A DNA stretch of 64,000 nt from Myxococcus landrumus (GTDB lineage: Bacteria > Myxococcota > Myxococcia > Myxococcales > Myxococcaceae): positions 339,001 through 403,000 of the forward strand of contig NZ_CP071091.1 of the NCBI RefSeq assembly GCF_017301635.1. Reading direction: 5' to 3'. Shown in pieces: positions 47,796-56,925 of the stretch. The position numbers were made by a program, and so were the translations under genes. The notes below the pieces were generated by a model. That model had not been told where the DNA came from and did no database searches. It was given only the letters and a program-made list of their open reading frames with translations. The number at the start of each line of letters is the position of its first letter. Positions within the stretch are counted from its first letter, which is position 1.

Positions 47796-50435
47796 ATGCA
47801 CTCGAATGTGTCTGGTGAGCCGCTGCGAGGTGCGGTGGGAGTTCACGCGAGGCGCCGAGGTCCGCGCGCGATTCTTCCGTGGTCCATCCTGCTCTGCGCG
47901 CTGGCGGTGGCCCCTCCGTCGCTGGCCCAGGCCCAGTCGTCCACCGCCACATCCGAGTCCCAGCCGAAGGTGAAGCGCAAGAAGCGCGTCGCGACGCCGG
48001 GAACCAGGCCCGCGGCGACCGCGAAGCCCGCTGGGACGAAGCCCGCGCGCACGGCCAAGAAGCCCCCGAAGTCGCGCAAGGCCCCGAAGGTGGAGGAGTC
48101 CCCCGCCGCGTCGGAGATTCCGGTGCTGGGCGCCGGCCCCGAGACGAGCGACCCGTCTTCCACGGCCCACGACGCGGTGGTGGCCGAGCCCCCCGTGCCT
48201 GTCGAGCCCACGCCGATGGTGGAGACGCAGCCCACGCCGGCCCCTAGCGCGCCCCCGGCGAGCCCCGCGCCCTCCACCGCCAGCTCCCTGGATGCCCCCG
48301 TGGCGGGCTCGCGCGGCGCGCTGCTGCCGGCGACGGCCAGTCCGACGCCCGCGCCCGTCGCCCGGGACAACGTCCCCATCAGCGCGCCGTTCGCCGAGCC
48401 CACCATGGACCGGCCGCTGCCGCCGCCCTCGGGCCTGGCGAGCCTGCCGGGCGGTGACCCCACCCTCGGCGCCGATCCGCTGGAGGAGTCCGTCAACCGG
48501 GTCCTCAGCGAGGCGGTGGTGACGACGGCCTCCAAGCGCAACCAGCGCATCGCGGACGTGCCGCTGACGGTGTCGTGGATTCCCGCCGAGGAGCTGGAAG
48601 GCACCGGCCAGTTCTCGCTGTGCGAGGCCATCCAGTACTTCCCCGGCATGGAGTGCCGCCGGGGCTCCATGCGCAAGGCGGCGGTGAGCTCGCGCGGCCT
48701 GGGCTCCAACTACCTGTCCAACCGCCTGCTGCTGCTCAAGGACGGCCGGCCGCTGACGGACCCGTGGACGGGCCAGTTCTACGCGGACGAGACGACGCCG
48801 CTGGTGAACCTCAAGCAGGTGGAAGTCATCCGGGGCCCGGGCTCCTCGCTGTACGGCTCCAACGCCTTCAGCGGCGTCATCAACATCATCGAGCGTCAGC
48901 CGGCGGACCTGATTGCGCCTGGCCGCAACGTGGGCATGGAGGCCCGCGTGCTGGCGGGGCAGGACCAGACGTGGCGGGTGCACGGCACCGCGGCGGGCCG
49001 GGGGGGGCCGGTGGAAGCCCTGCTGGGCTACTACGGCTACGGCTCCGACGGTCCGCAGCTCTTCAACGACGCGGCCACGGGCGTGGTGGACAAGAACCAG
49101 GACTCGATGGTGCACCAGGTCAACGGCAAGGTGCGCGTGGGCCCGCTGGCGCTGGACGCGGACTTCACGGATGCGACCATCGGCCGGCCCGGTGGTACGC
49201 ACGGGCAGATCTCCACCGTGGGCAACTGCGGCCGTTGCCACTACACGCCCAACGACGAGGAGTCGGTCCAGAACTTCAACGCCTCCGCCCAGGTGGACCA
49301 GCAGGTGACGGACAGCCTGCGCGTGTTCGGCCAGGCGTACGGCTTCTTCAAGCGCCGCGACGTGCAGATGGAGAGCGCCTTCGGGGGCGACCCCACGCGG
49401 GCGCTGGGCAAGCGCCGCCGGCTGGGCGGTGAGGTTCGCGCGCTGTACTCGTCGGGCCCGGTCTCGGTGACGGTGGGCGGCGACGTGAAGTTCGACAACG
49501 TCAACGTGCCCAACGTGCTGCCGGAGCTCACGCTGGACGACACGAAGCAGACCATCTACGGCGGCTTCGTGGACGCGGAGTACCGTCCCTTCGAGCGCCT
49601 GGTGTTCAGCGCGGGCGCCCGCTACGACCGCTACGCGATTCCGGAGAAGGTCTGGCGCCAGCGCACGGACCAGATTTCTCCGCGCGCCAGCATCGTCTTC
49701 CACGCGGTGCCGGAGCTCCTCACGGTGCGTACCAACTACGGCCGCGCCTTCCGGGCACCCACGCTGGCGGAGCTCGCCATCAACCAGCAGATGTACGCGT
49801 CCACCTTGATGGGTAACGCGGACCTGCGCGCGGAGACGCTCGACACCTTCGAGGCCGCGGTGGACTTCTGGCCCTTCGACCGGCGCGTGCGCCTGACGGG
49901 CACGGGCTTCTACAACGTGGCCAACAACTTCATTAACCAGGAGCTCGTCTTCGGCTCGGTGTCCCAGTTCCGCAACCAGGGCAACGCGCGCATCGCGGGC
50001 TTCGAGCTGGAGGCGGCGGCGCAGATTCCGTCCATCAACTCCTCCTTCGACGTGGCCTACCAGTTCCTCGACGCGAAGAGCGTGCCCTACGACAGCGAGA
50101 TGCCGGAGACGCGGCTGGACTACGCGCCCACCCACCGCATCTACGCGCGCGGCCGGACCAACATCGGCAAGGTGGCCTTCGCGGAGCTGTACGCCCTGTT
50201 CGTCGGGCCGCGCTTCGACCCGGGCTTCCAGGTGGATGAGACGACGGGCCTGCCCACCCAGCGCGTGGAGCTGACCGGCTACATCACCGCCAGCGCCCGC
50301 GTCGGCTTCAATGTCTACGACGGCATCTCCGTGTCCTTCCTGGGCTCCAACCTCTTCAACGCGGCCTACGAGGAAGCCCACGGCTTCCCCGCACCGCCCC
50401 AGTCCTTCTTCAGTGAAGTCAAGGTTCGCTACTAG
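47796..50435 (+). CDS. TonB-dependent outer-membrane receptor with long Pro/Ala-rich N-terminus
   Basis: 879 aa. After a signal peptide (SLAQAQ) come ~190 residues that are Lys-rich, then Pro/Ala-rich and probably disordered. The plug follows (SEAVVTTASKRNQRIADVPLTV, GSMRKAAVSSRGLGSNYLSNRLLLL, VEVIRGPGSSLYGSNAFSGVINII) and then a 22-strand barrel ending in FFSEVKVRY. An unusual CxxCH motif (GNCGRCHYTPND) lies in a predicted extracellular loop near residue 476. The 250-bp gap from the PhnD-like gene suggests a separate promoter. The ligand is unknown. Confidence 0.92.
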   Translation: MHSNVSGEPLRGAVGVHARRRGPRAILPWSILLCALAVAPPSLAQAQSSTATSESQPKVKRKKRVATPGTRPAATAKPAGTKPARTAKKPPKSRKAPKVEESPAASEIPVLGAGPETSDPSSTAHDAVVAEPPVPVEPTPMVETQPTPAPSAPPASPAPSTASSLDAPVAGSRGALLPATASPTPAPVARDNVPISAPFAEPTMDRPLPPPSGLASLPGGDPTLGADPLEESVNRVLSEAVVTTASKRNQRIADVPLTVSWIPAEELEGTGQFSLCEAIQYFPGMECRRGSMRKAAVSSRGLGSNYLSNRLLLLKDGRPLTDPWTGQFYADETTPLVNLKQVEVIRGPGSSLYGSNAFSGVINIIERQPADLIAPGRNVGMEARVLAGQDQTWRVHGTAAGRGGPVEALLGYYGYGSDGPQLFNDAATGVVDKNQDSMVHQVNGKVRVGPLALDADFTDATIGRPGGTHGQISTVGNCGRCHYTPNDEESVQNFNASAQVDQQVTDSLRVFGQAYGFFKRRDVQMESAFGGDPTRALGKRRRLGGEVRALYSSGPVSVTVGGDVKFDNVNVPNVLPELTLDDTKQTIYGGFVDAEYRPFERLVFSAGARYDRYAIPEKVWRQRTDQISPRASIVFHAVPELLTVRTNYGRAFRAPTLAELAINQQMYASTLMGNADLRAETLDTFEAAVDFWPFDRRVRLTGTGFYNVANNFINQELVFGSVSQFRNQGNARIAGFELEAAAQIPSINSSFDVAYQFLDAKSVPYDSEMPETRLDYAPTHRIYARGRTNIGKVAFAELYALFVGPRFDPGFQVDETTGLPTQRVELTGYITASARVGFNVYDGISVSFLGSNLFNAAYEEAHGFPAPPQSFFSEVKVRY

Positions 50436-50444
50436 GCACCCTGT

Positions 50445-51311
50445 TTGAGTACCGCGTCCCACTTGGAGGCCGGGGGCCTCCTGCTGATTGCCGATGCCTC
50501 CCTGCCCGCGGCGTCCCTCGAGCAGGTGGCACCCCTGTTGGCGCAGGGGGTGGCGGGGCTTCCGGAGGTCTCCTCTCCTCCATCGGCCCCGCGGGGGGTG
50601 GTGCTCTTCGACGGCGTGCTGAAGCCCGAACACGCGCAGTGGCTTCGTCGCGAGCCGCCCGCGCTGCTCCTGGCCACGCGTGAGCGGGATGGTGGTCCCT
50701 CCCCGTGGGAGGCGCGGCTGTTGGGCGCGCTCCTCCGCGAGGGCTCGCTGATGCCGGAGCAGGCCGAGGTGGTGTGCCACCCGCTGCGTGGCGTGGTGGA
50801 CGTCCAGCAGGCGGCCACGGCGGTGGGGATGGCGGTTGAATCCTCGGAGGGCAGCCGGGTGGCCGCGGGGCTGGCGGCGGATGTGGCCCACGAAATCGCC
50901 GTCAACGCACTTCTCGATGCGCCAGTGGATGCGCAGGGCGCTCCTCGTTATGCACACCGTCGCACCGAGGTGCGCGAGGTGGCGCCGGAAGACGCCTGTG
51001 AGCTGCGATTCGCGGTGGAGGACGGGCGTATCTGGCTGGAGGTGGTGGACCGTTTCGGGGGGCTGCGTCCGGGTCCGTTCGCGCGGGCGCTGGAGGGGTG
51101 GGGGCAGAAGGTGAAGGTGGATGCCTCGGGCGGCGGTGCCGGCCTGGGGTTGCGGCGCATCCTCGAGCACTGCGACGCGGTGGCGGTGAGGGTGGTGGTG
51201 GGCCGGGAGTCGCGAGTCGCTTGCGTGGTGGACCTGGGAGACGCGCGCCGGCGCGCGGCCCAGCCCAAGTCACTGATGTTCTGTTTGCATGAGGTCAGGG
51301 TCGGTGGATAG
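50445..51311 (+). CDS. RsbW/GHKL-like ATPase-domain protein (putative serine kinase)
   Basis: 288 aa. The N-terminal ~130 residues are unrecognised. The C-terminal half is a GHKL ATPase: N-box AHEIAVNALLDAP (E150, N154), G1 VVDRFGGL (D202), G2 GGGAGLGLRRI (229-239). There is no phospho-accepting His domain, so it resembles anti-sigma serine kinases rather than sensor kinases. TTG start at 50445, nine bp after the receptor stop. It overlaps the next gene by 23 bp, so it is coupled to the STAS-kinase protein, its probable partner. Confidence 0.75.
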   Translation: MSTASHLEAGGLLLIADASLPAASLEQVAPLLAQGVAGLPEVSSPPSAPRGVVLFDGVLKPEHAQWLRREPPALLLATRERDGGPSPWEARLLGALLREGSLMPEQAEVVCHPLRGVVDVQQAATAVGMAVESSEGSRVAAGLAADVAHEIAVNALLDAPVDAQGAPRYAHRRTEVREVAPEDACELRFAVEDGRIWLEVVDRFGGLRPGPFARALEGWGQKVKVDASGGGAGLGLRRILEHCDAVAVRVVVGRESRVACVVDLGDARRRAAQPKSLMFCLHEVRVGG

Positions 51312-54300
51312 CCAGGGTTCCAACGCCATCATCAGCCGGCTCCGTGTGGGTACCATCACCCACGTACGGATTGCGGGTGTCATCGACGAGACCTTCCCCC
51401 TGACGTCGGCCACGCCGGAGCTCAACGGGCTCCTCGTGGTCGACCTGGGCCGGGTGGAGCGCATCAGCTCCTTTGGCGTCCGCCGGTGGATTGAGTTCGC
51501 CGCGAAGCTGCCCCCGGGGGCGCTGGGCCTCTACGTGGTCCACGCGCCTCCCGTCGTGGTGGACCAGCTCAACATGGTGGAGGGGTTCGCCGGCGTGGCC
51601 CGGGTGCTCTCCGTCCTGGCCCCGTACTCCTGCCGGACCTGCAACGAAGACCGGATGCGGGTGGTGAACCTGGTCGACGACGCGCAGGTCCTCGCCGAAG
51701 GGCTGGCGCCGGCGCACCGCTGCCCGGTGTGCTCGAACCCGCTGGAGTTCGCCGACCAGCCGGAGGAGTTCTTCGACTACGGGCGCCGCCAGCAGTTCGG
51801 CACCGTGGACCCGGTGGTGATGCGCTACCTGCGCGCGAGCATGCCCACGGAGCAGCCGGAGCTCCCGCAGCACCTGAAAATCGTCCAGGACGACATCACC
51901 TTCGTCACCCTGGCGAGCGCGCTGAAGGGCGACCTCAACGTGCGCCGGCTGGCCTCCGGGTTGGAGGGCCGCGTCGGCTTCGACTTCAGCCACGTGAGCA
52001 AGGTGGAGCCGGAGGCGCTGGCGAAGCTGGAGCAGGTGCTGGACACGGCCGCGCAGGGCGCGCAGGTGGTGCTCTGCCGCGTGCCTCCCCCGGCGCTGGC
52101 GGTGCTGTCGCGCTCGGCGAAGCAGCTCCCCGCGCGCCTGTCCACGCTGTGGCTGCCGTGTGAGTGCCGCAACTGCGGTCAGGTGAGCCACCAGCGCATC
52201 CTGGCGGCCGACTACCAGGCGCGGCTGCGCTCGCAGCAGACGGGCATGGCCCGCGAGTGCCCCATCTGCGGCGGCACCGCGCAGGTGCCGCACATGCCGC
52301 AGTTCCAGGGCTTCCTCGCGCGCGTGCAGTTGACGGACAGGCCGCTGGAGGACCTGGAGGCGCTGGAGGCTCGCGCGCTCAGCCAGTACCTGTTCGGGTC
52401 CGCCAACGTCGACCCGCAGGCGAACAAGGGCTCGCCCACCGACCTCTCCAACTCGCTGGGCAACACCAAGCTCACCATCATCAAGCGCCTGGGGCAGGGC
52501 GGCATGGCGGAGGTCTTCCTCGCCAAGCAGGTGGGCGTGAAGGGCTTCGAGAAGTTCGTGGTGATGAAGAAGGTCCTGCCGCAGTTCGCGCAGAACCCCG
52601 AGTTCGTGGACATGTTGTTCGCGGAAGCCCGGGCCAACGCGCGGCTGACGCACCCGAACGTCGTGCAGACCTTCGACGTGGGCGTGTCCGACGGCGTGGC
52701 GTACATCCTGATGGAGTACGTGCGCGGACCGGACCTGAAGCGACTGGTCGTCGAGCTGCGCCGCAAGGGCCTGGGGCTTCCCCTGGAGCACGCGCTGCGC
52801 ATCGTCGCGGAAGTGGCGGCGGGCCTGCACTACGCGCACAGCTACGTGGACCCCGCGGGCACGTCGCACCCGGTGGTGCACCGGGACGTCAGCCCCCACA
52901 ACGTCCTCATCTCGCTGGACGGCGCCATCAAGCTGAGCGACTTCGGCATCGCCAAGGTCGCGGGCGAGGACAACACGCAGGCGGGCGTGCTGAAGGGGAA
53001 GATTTCGTACATCTCTCCGGAGGCCGCGTCGGGCCGTGCGCTGGATGCGCGCAACGACGTCTGGGCCTTGGGCGTCGTCCTCTTCGAGCTGCTCACGGGG
53101 CAGCTTCCCTTCCGTCGCGAGCACGACGCGGCCACGCTCAACGCCATCGTCCGCGAGCCCGCGCCCGTGCCGTCGCAGCTGCGGCCGCACGTCCCGCAGG
53201 ACGTCTCCGACCTCATCCTCCGCGCCCTGGTGAAGGACCCGGCGCGCCGCACGCCGTCCGCCGCGGCGATGCGCGAGGAGATTGAAGCGGTGATGGCGCA
53301 CCACCGCCTCAACTCGTCTCCCGCCGCGGTGGCCCAGTTCTTCAAGGACACGCTCGGCGACCGGTTGGTGGAGTACGCGCCGTCCTCCAGCTCGGGGACG
53401 GGGGAGCACTCCAAGCCCATGCCCACGGGAACGGGCAGCGGCGACCTGGCGGCCCCCGTCGATGGCAAGACGCCCAACAAGGGCTCCATCGTTGGTGGGA
53501 CTCCGCGCCCGACGGGCAGCGCGAGCGGGAGCATCTCCGCGCCTCCTGTTCCGGGGAGTGCTCCGCGTCCGGCTCCGGTGGCGTCCCGTCCGATGACACC
53601 TCCGCCGGTGGCCGCTCCTCGTCCTCAGCAGCCACCCGCGCCCGTCGCGGCCCGGCCTCCGCAGCCGCCCGCGGCTCCGCGCCAGGCCCCGATGCCTCCG
53701 CGAATGGCTCAGCCCGAGCCCGACCTGGACGCCGCGGAGCGGACCGAGGTCCTGGTGGTGTCCGGCGCCGGGGCTCCTCCTCCCTCCGTGCCCGAAGCCC
53801 GTCCGGCTCCAGCGCCGCGCCCCTCGACCACGGGACAGCCCGTCGTCACGGGGGCTCCGCGCCCGTCTTCGCCCGATGCACAAGCAATGGGAGCGGCACC
53901 TCGACAGGCGCCCGCTCCGAGGCCCTCGGGCCCTTCGCATCAGAGCCCGGTGGCGGCTCCGCGTCCTCCGGCCCCCGTGCCCGAGGCTCCTCCCGTTCCC
54001 ACGCCCGACAAGGGCTCGCCGATGAAGTGGGCGGTGCTGGGCGCGGGGGTGTTGATGGTGGTGGCGGTGCTGGCCGTGGTGATGCTGCGCGGCGCTGGCT
54101 CCCCGTTCGTCAACCTGGAGGACGGAGAGCACGTGTACGTCGGCGGGGTGCGCATGGAGCCGGGCACGTCGACCCTGGAGGTGTCGCCGTCGGGACCGCT
54201 GCTCATCTCCACGGCGGTGAACGGGCGGCTTCGCCGGTTCGGCACCACGCAGCAGCGCGAGGGGATTGACGTGCGCACGCTCGCGGACGCCATGCCTCAG

Positions 54301-54513
54301 CCCGGGACGCGCGGCACGCTGAGTGTGTCGGGCAACATGCCGGGTTGCGAGGTCAAGGTGGGCGGAAGTCCGTTGTCCCAGCGCACGCCGTTGACGAAGG
54401 CGCCCATCGAGGCGGGCCGGGAGCTGGAGGTGGAGGTCGCCTGTGCCGGAGCCGCGAGCAGGCACTGGGTACTGGCGGTGCCGGGGCAGGAGATTGTCGT
54501 GATGGTTCGGTAA
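51289..54513 (+). CDS. STAS-zinc-STAS-zinc-Ser/Thr kinase membrane fusion protein
   Basis: 1074 aa. Residues ~15-110 are a STAS domain with S60/S61 (RISSFGV) at the position phosphorylated in SpoIIAA. C115/C118 with C145/C148 form a zinc-ribbon-like pair. A second STAS (~195-285) lacks that serine and is followed by C291/C293/C296 with C324/C327. The kinase (~393-665) has GQGGMAE, K427, HRDVSPHN and DFG. A Pro/Ala-rich linker leads to one membrane helix near 911-933 and a ~138-residue periplasmic tail. It should sense outside and switch partners inside. Confidence 0.9.
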   Translation: MRSGSVDSQGSNAIISRLRVGTITHVRIAGVIDETFPLTSATPELNGLLVVDLGRVERISSFGVRRWIEFAAKLPPGALGLYVVHAPPVVVDQLNMVEGFAGVARVLSVLAPYSCRTCNEDRMRVVNLVDDAQVLAEGLAPAHRCPVCSNPLEFADQPEEFFDYGRRQQFGTVDPVVMRYLRASMPTEQPELPQHLKIVQDDITFVTLASALKGDLNVRRLASGLEGRVGFDFSHVSKVEPEALAKLEQVLDTAAQGAQVVLCRVPPPALAVLSRSAKQLPARLSTLWLPCECRNCGQVSHQRILAADYQARLRSQQTGMARECPICGGTAQVPHMPQFQGFLARVQLTDRPLEDLEALEARALSQYLFGSANVDPQANKGSPTDLSNSLGNTKLTIIKRLGQGGMAEVFLAKQVGVKGFEKFVVMKKVLPQFAQNPEFVDMLFAEARANARLTHPNVVQTFDVGVSDGVAYILMEYVRGPDLKRLVVELRRKGLGLPLEHALRIVAEVAAGLHYAHSYVDPAGTSHPVVHRDVSPHNVLISLDGAIKLSDFGIAKVAGEDNTQAGVLKGKISYISPEAASGRALDARNDVWALGVVLFELLTGQLPFRREHDAATLNAIVREPAPVPSQLRPHVPQDVSDLILRALVKDPARRTPSAAAMREEIEAVMAHHRLNSSPAAVAQFFKDTLGDRLVEYAPSSSSGTGEHSKPMPTGTGSGDLAAPVDGKTPNKGSIVGGTPRPTGSASGSISAPPVPGSAPRPAPVASRPMTPPPVAAPRPQQPPAPVAARPPQPPAAPRQAPMPPRMAQPEPDLDAAERTEVLVVSGAGAPPPSVPEARPAPAPRPSTTGQPVVTGAPRPSSPDAQAMGAAPRQAPAPRPSGPSHQSPVAAPRPPAPVPEAPPVPTPDKGSPMKWAVLGAGVLMVVAVLAVVMLRGAGSPFVNLEDGEHVYVGGVRMEPGTSTLEVSPSGPLLISTAVNGRLRRFGTTQQREGIDVRTLADAMPQPGTRGTLSVSGNMPGCEVKVGGSPLSQRTPLTKAPIEAGRELEVEVACAGAASRHWVLAVPGQEIVVMVR

Positions 54514-54523
54514 CACGATGCGA

Positions 54524-54560
54524 GACCTCGGGGCCCTCGTGTCGGGGGCCCCTCGAGGTC
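54524..54560 (+). terminator. Stem-loop between kinase gene and dehydratase operon
   Basis: GACCTCG-GGGCCC pairs with GGGCCC-ct-CGAGGTC around a 9-base loop; thirteen pairs with a two-base bulge. It starts 10 bases after the kinase stop and ends 16 bases before the next ATG. No U-tract follows, so it could attenuate rather than fully terminate. Confidence 0.55.
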
Positions 54561-54576
54561 GAAGGGCATGTGACCC

Positions 54577-56925
54577 ATGAAGGGCTGGACCCTGTTCCCT
54601 CACCTCGTCGTGCGAACGACGGGGTTCCCGTTCGAGTGGCTGGAGCGGCTGGGCTGCCCGGAGTCGGCGGAGTGGGCCCGTCGTCTCGAGTCGGAGCGGC
54701 GCGGGCTCGCCGTCTTGAGGGAGCAGGGGCCTCGGATGCGGCGCCCCTCGCGAGAGGTCCTCGCCGCGCTCAAGGCGGGGCGCCCCGTCGACACCGAGGG
54801 GATGGAGTCCCCCGAGCGCTTCGTCGAGTGGAACACCCGCGCGGCGGCGGCGCAGGAGGCGGATGCGGGCCTCGCGGCGGCGCTGGAGCGCGAGCTTCCG
54901 GCGGTGGAGTCCCAGCTCGCCACGCTGTGCCGTGAGCCGCGCTTCCTGGAGGCGGTGGCCAGCTCCAGTCCCCCCGTGGCCAAGGACCTGCTCGCGGGTC
55001 GAGGCGGCTCCCGGGTGCGCAGGCAGGTGGCGAGCTACCTCCAGCGGCTGTGCGCGAAGAACGAGACGATGGGCTTCTTCGGCCCCATCAACTACGGCCA
55101 CGTGGACCCCGAGGCGCCCACGGGCGTGTCGCTGACGTGGTCGGGGCCCGAGACGCTGGTGGGCCGCAACACCTTCGCGGCTTCGTGGTGGGTGCAGGGC
55201 GTGGCTCGCGCGATTGCGTTCGACCCGGACATCGCCTCGTGGCTGGTGCCGCGAAGGAAGGCGTTCGCGGAGATGCCCGCGCGGAAGACGGGCCCCGTGC
55301 CGATGAGCGCGGAGGACCTGCTGCCTCGGCTGGTGGAGCTGGCGGACGGGACGCGCACGTTGTCGGCGCTGGCCTCGTCGCTGGGCGTGGCGCCAGGGCT
55401 GGCGCGAGAGGCGCTGCGGCTGGGCTGTGACAAGGCGCTGCTCACGCACCAGCTCGAAGTGCCGACGGCGGTGCACCACCCGGTGGATGACCTGGCGGAG
55501 CGTGTCGCCGCGCTTCCGGGCGCGGGGGCTCGCCGGCATGTCGAGGGGCTGAGCTCGGTGCTGGCGTTGATGGCCCGCTACAGCGCGGCGGATGCGAGCG
55601 GGAAGATGGCGCTCCAGGACGCGTGCGCGCGGCGGGTGAAGGAGCTGTGGGGCGTGGCGCCGTCGACGGAGCGGGGCCCCGCGTCGGAGTCGCACAACTT
55701 CTATCAGGACCGGCTCGCGCTTCGGGAGGAGTGCGGAGGAGACCTTCGCATCGAGGTGGGGGGCGAGCGTGCCCGTGAGCTCGAGGCCCGCTTGAGCCCC
55801 GCGTTGGCCTGGATGGCGGAGGCGGGTTGGCGCACGCGTGAGGCGGCGCGCGAGGCGGTGGCGCGAAGGGTGGGCTCTCGCACGGTTCCCTTCTGGAAGG
55901 TCGCGGCGACCACCGCGGACCTGCCGGTGCCGTTGGACACGTCCATGGGGGAGATGCTCGCGAAGGCGATTCCCGACGCGGCGGCGTCCTCGGTGGAGCT
56001 GGGGGACGTGGCGCTTCCTGCCTGGGACACCTCTCGGACCTTGCCGCTCATCACGTCGGTGGACCTGCTCGTGGGCGCGCGCGACGTGGAGGCGTGGGGG
56101 CGGGGGGAATACACGCTGGTGATGGGAGACATCCACGACACGGCGCTCGTGTGGGGATGGGCGCTCCAGTTCCATCCCGCGCGCGCGAAGGTGGAGAGCG
56201 CGATGGTGCGTGCGATGGGCGTCCTGCCTCGCTCGGTGCCGCTGGTGACGGTGCTCCCGTCGCGGCGCACGGGACTCCTGCCTTCGGAGTTTCCGGGGCC
56301 GGTGGTGGAGCTGGGAGGCGTCAGCTCGCGTGCCGCCGCCTGGCGAATCCCGTTGGACGACCTCTTCGTGGAGAGCGACGGGAAGAGCGCGCGGCTGGTG
56401 TCGAAGCGGCTGGGCTCCGAGGTGTGTCTCTACAACGGTGAATTGGACAGCGCGGTGCATACCGCGTTCTCGCTCCCGCGCATCCGCTCCTTGCGGGTGT
56501 CGATGGGAGACCACACGCCCCGGCTGACGCTGGGTGGAGTGGTGGTGCAGCGCGAGCAGTGGCGCCTGGATGCGGCGGCGCGTGACGCGTTGCTGGCGTG
56601 CAAGGATGACCGGGCGCGGCTGCGGGTCGCGGTGAACCTGTGGGACGCGCGTGGCCTCCCCACCTGTGTCTTCGCGAAGTTCAAGGGCGAGCGGAAGCCG
56701 GTGCTCGTGGATGTGCGCAGCCCACCCTTGCTGCGCGTCTTCCTCAACCTGCTGGAGCAGAAGGAGGACGTGCTTCTCTCGGAGATGTTGCCGGGGCCGG
56801 AGCAGCTCTGGCTCCGAGGGCCCCAAGGCCGTCACACGGTGGAGCTGCGCTGCACATTGTTGTGGGGCGGTCCCTCCATGAGCCCTCGCCTGGAACCGCT
56901 CCCCTCCGTCGAGGAGGAGGCATGA
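54577..56925 (+). CDS. Short lantibiotic dehydratase-like protein (LanB glutamylation-type domain only)
   Basis: 782 aa. The LanB N-terminal family is recognised by SYLQRLCAKNETMGFFGP (C159-P170 region), by DVEAWGRGEYTLVMGDIHDT and by the closing PTCVFAKFKGERKPVLVDVRS...LPGPEQLWL. The protein ends there: the ~300-residue SpaB_C elimination domain of ~1000-aa LanBs is missing. Such short LanBs are either split dehydratases (as in thiopeptides) or PEARLs, which use aminoacyl-tRNA to add an amino acid to a peptide. First gene of a three-gene ATGA-overlapping operon with a second such protein. 63 bp after the kinase gene. Confidence 0.85.
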   Translation: MKGWTLFPHLVVRTTGFPFEWLERLGCPESAEWARRLESERRGLAVLREQGPRMRRPSREVLAALKAGRPVDTEGMESPERFVEWNTRAAAAQEADAGLAAALERELPAVESQLATLCREPRFLEAVASSSPPVAKDLLAGRGGSRVRRQVASYLQRLCAKNETMGFFGPINYGHVDPEAPTGVSLTWSGPETLVGRNTFAASWWVQGVARAIAFDPDIASWLVPRRKAFAEMPARKTGPVPMSAEDLLPRLVELADGTRTLSALASSLGVAPGLAREALRLGCDKALLTHQLEVPTAVHHPVDDLAERVAALPGAGARRHVEGLSSVLALMARYSAADASGKMALQDACARRVKELWGVAPSTERGPASESHNFYQDRLALREECGGDLRIEVGGERARELEARLSPALAWMAEAGWRTREAAREAVARRVGSRTVPFWKVAATTADLPVPLDTSMGEMLAKAIPDAAASSVELGDVALPAWDTSRTLPLITSVDLLVGARDVEAWGRGEYTLVMGDIHDTALVWGWALQFHPARAKVESAMVRAMGVLPRSVPLVTVLPSRRTGLLPSEFPGPVVELGGVSSRAAAWRIPLDDLFVESDGKSARLVSKRLGSEVCLYNGELDSAVHTAFSLPRIRSLRVSMGDHTPRLTLGGVVVQREQWRLDAAARDALLACKDDRARLRVAVNLWDARGLPTCVFAKFKGERKPVLVDVRSPPLLRVFLNLLEQKEDVLLSEMLPGPEQLWLRGPQGRHTVELRCTLLWGGPSMSPRLEPLPSVEEEA

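Noticed and set aside
49200..49260. Multi-haem cytochrome segment within the TonB receptor
   Set aside because: Only one CxxCH occurs and the rest of the protein is a normal receptor. It is reported as an oddity, not as a cytochrome.
47634..51170. Minus-strand open frame of over 1100 codons opposite the TonB receptor
   Set aside because: The plus-strand receptor has clear signal, plug and barrel motifs. The antisense frame has none and is a codon-bias shadow.
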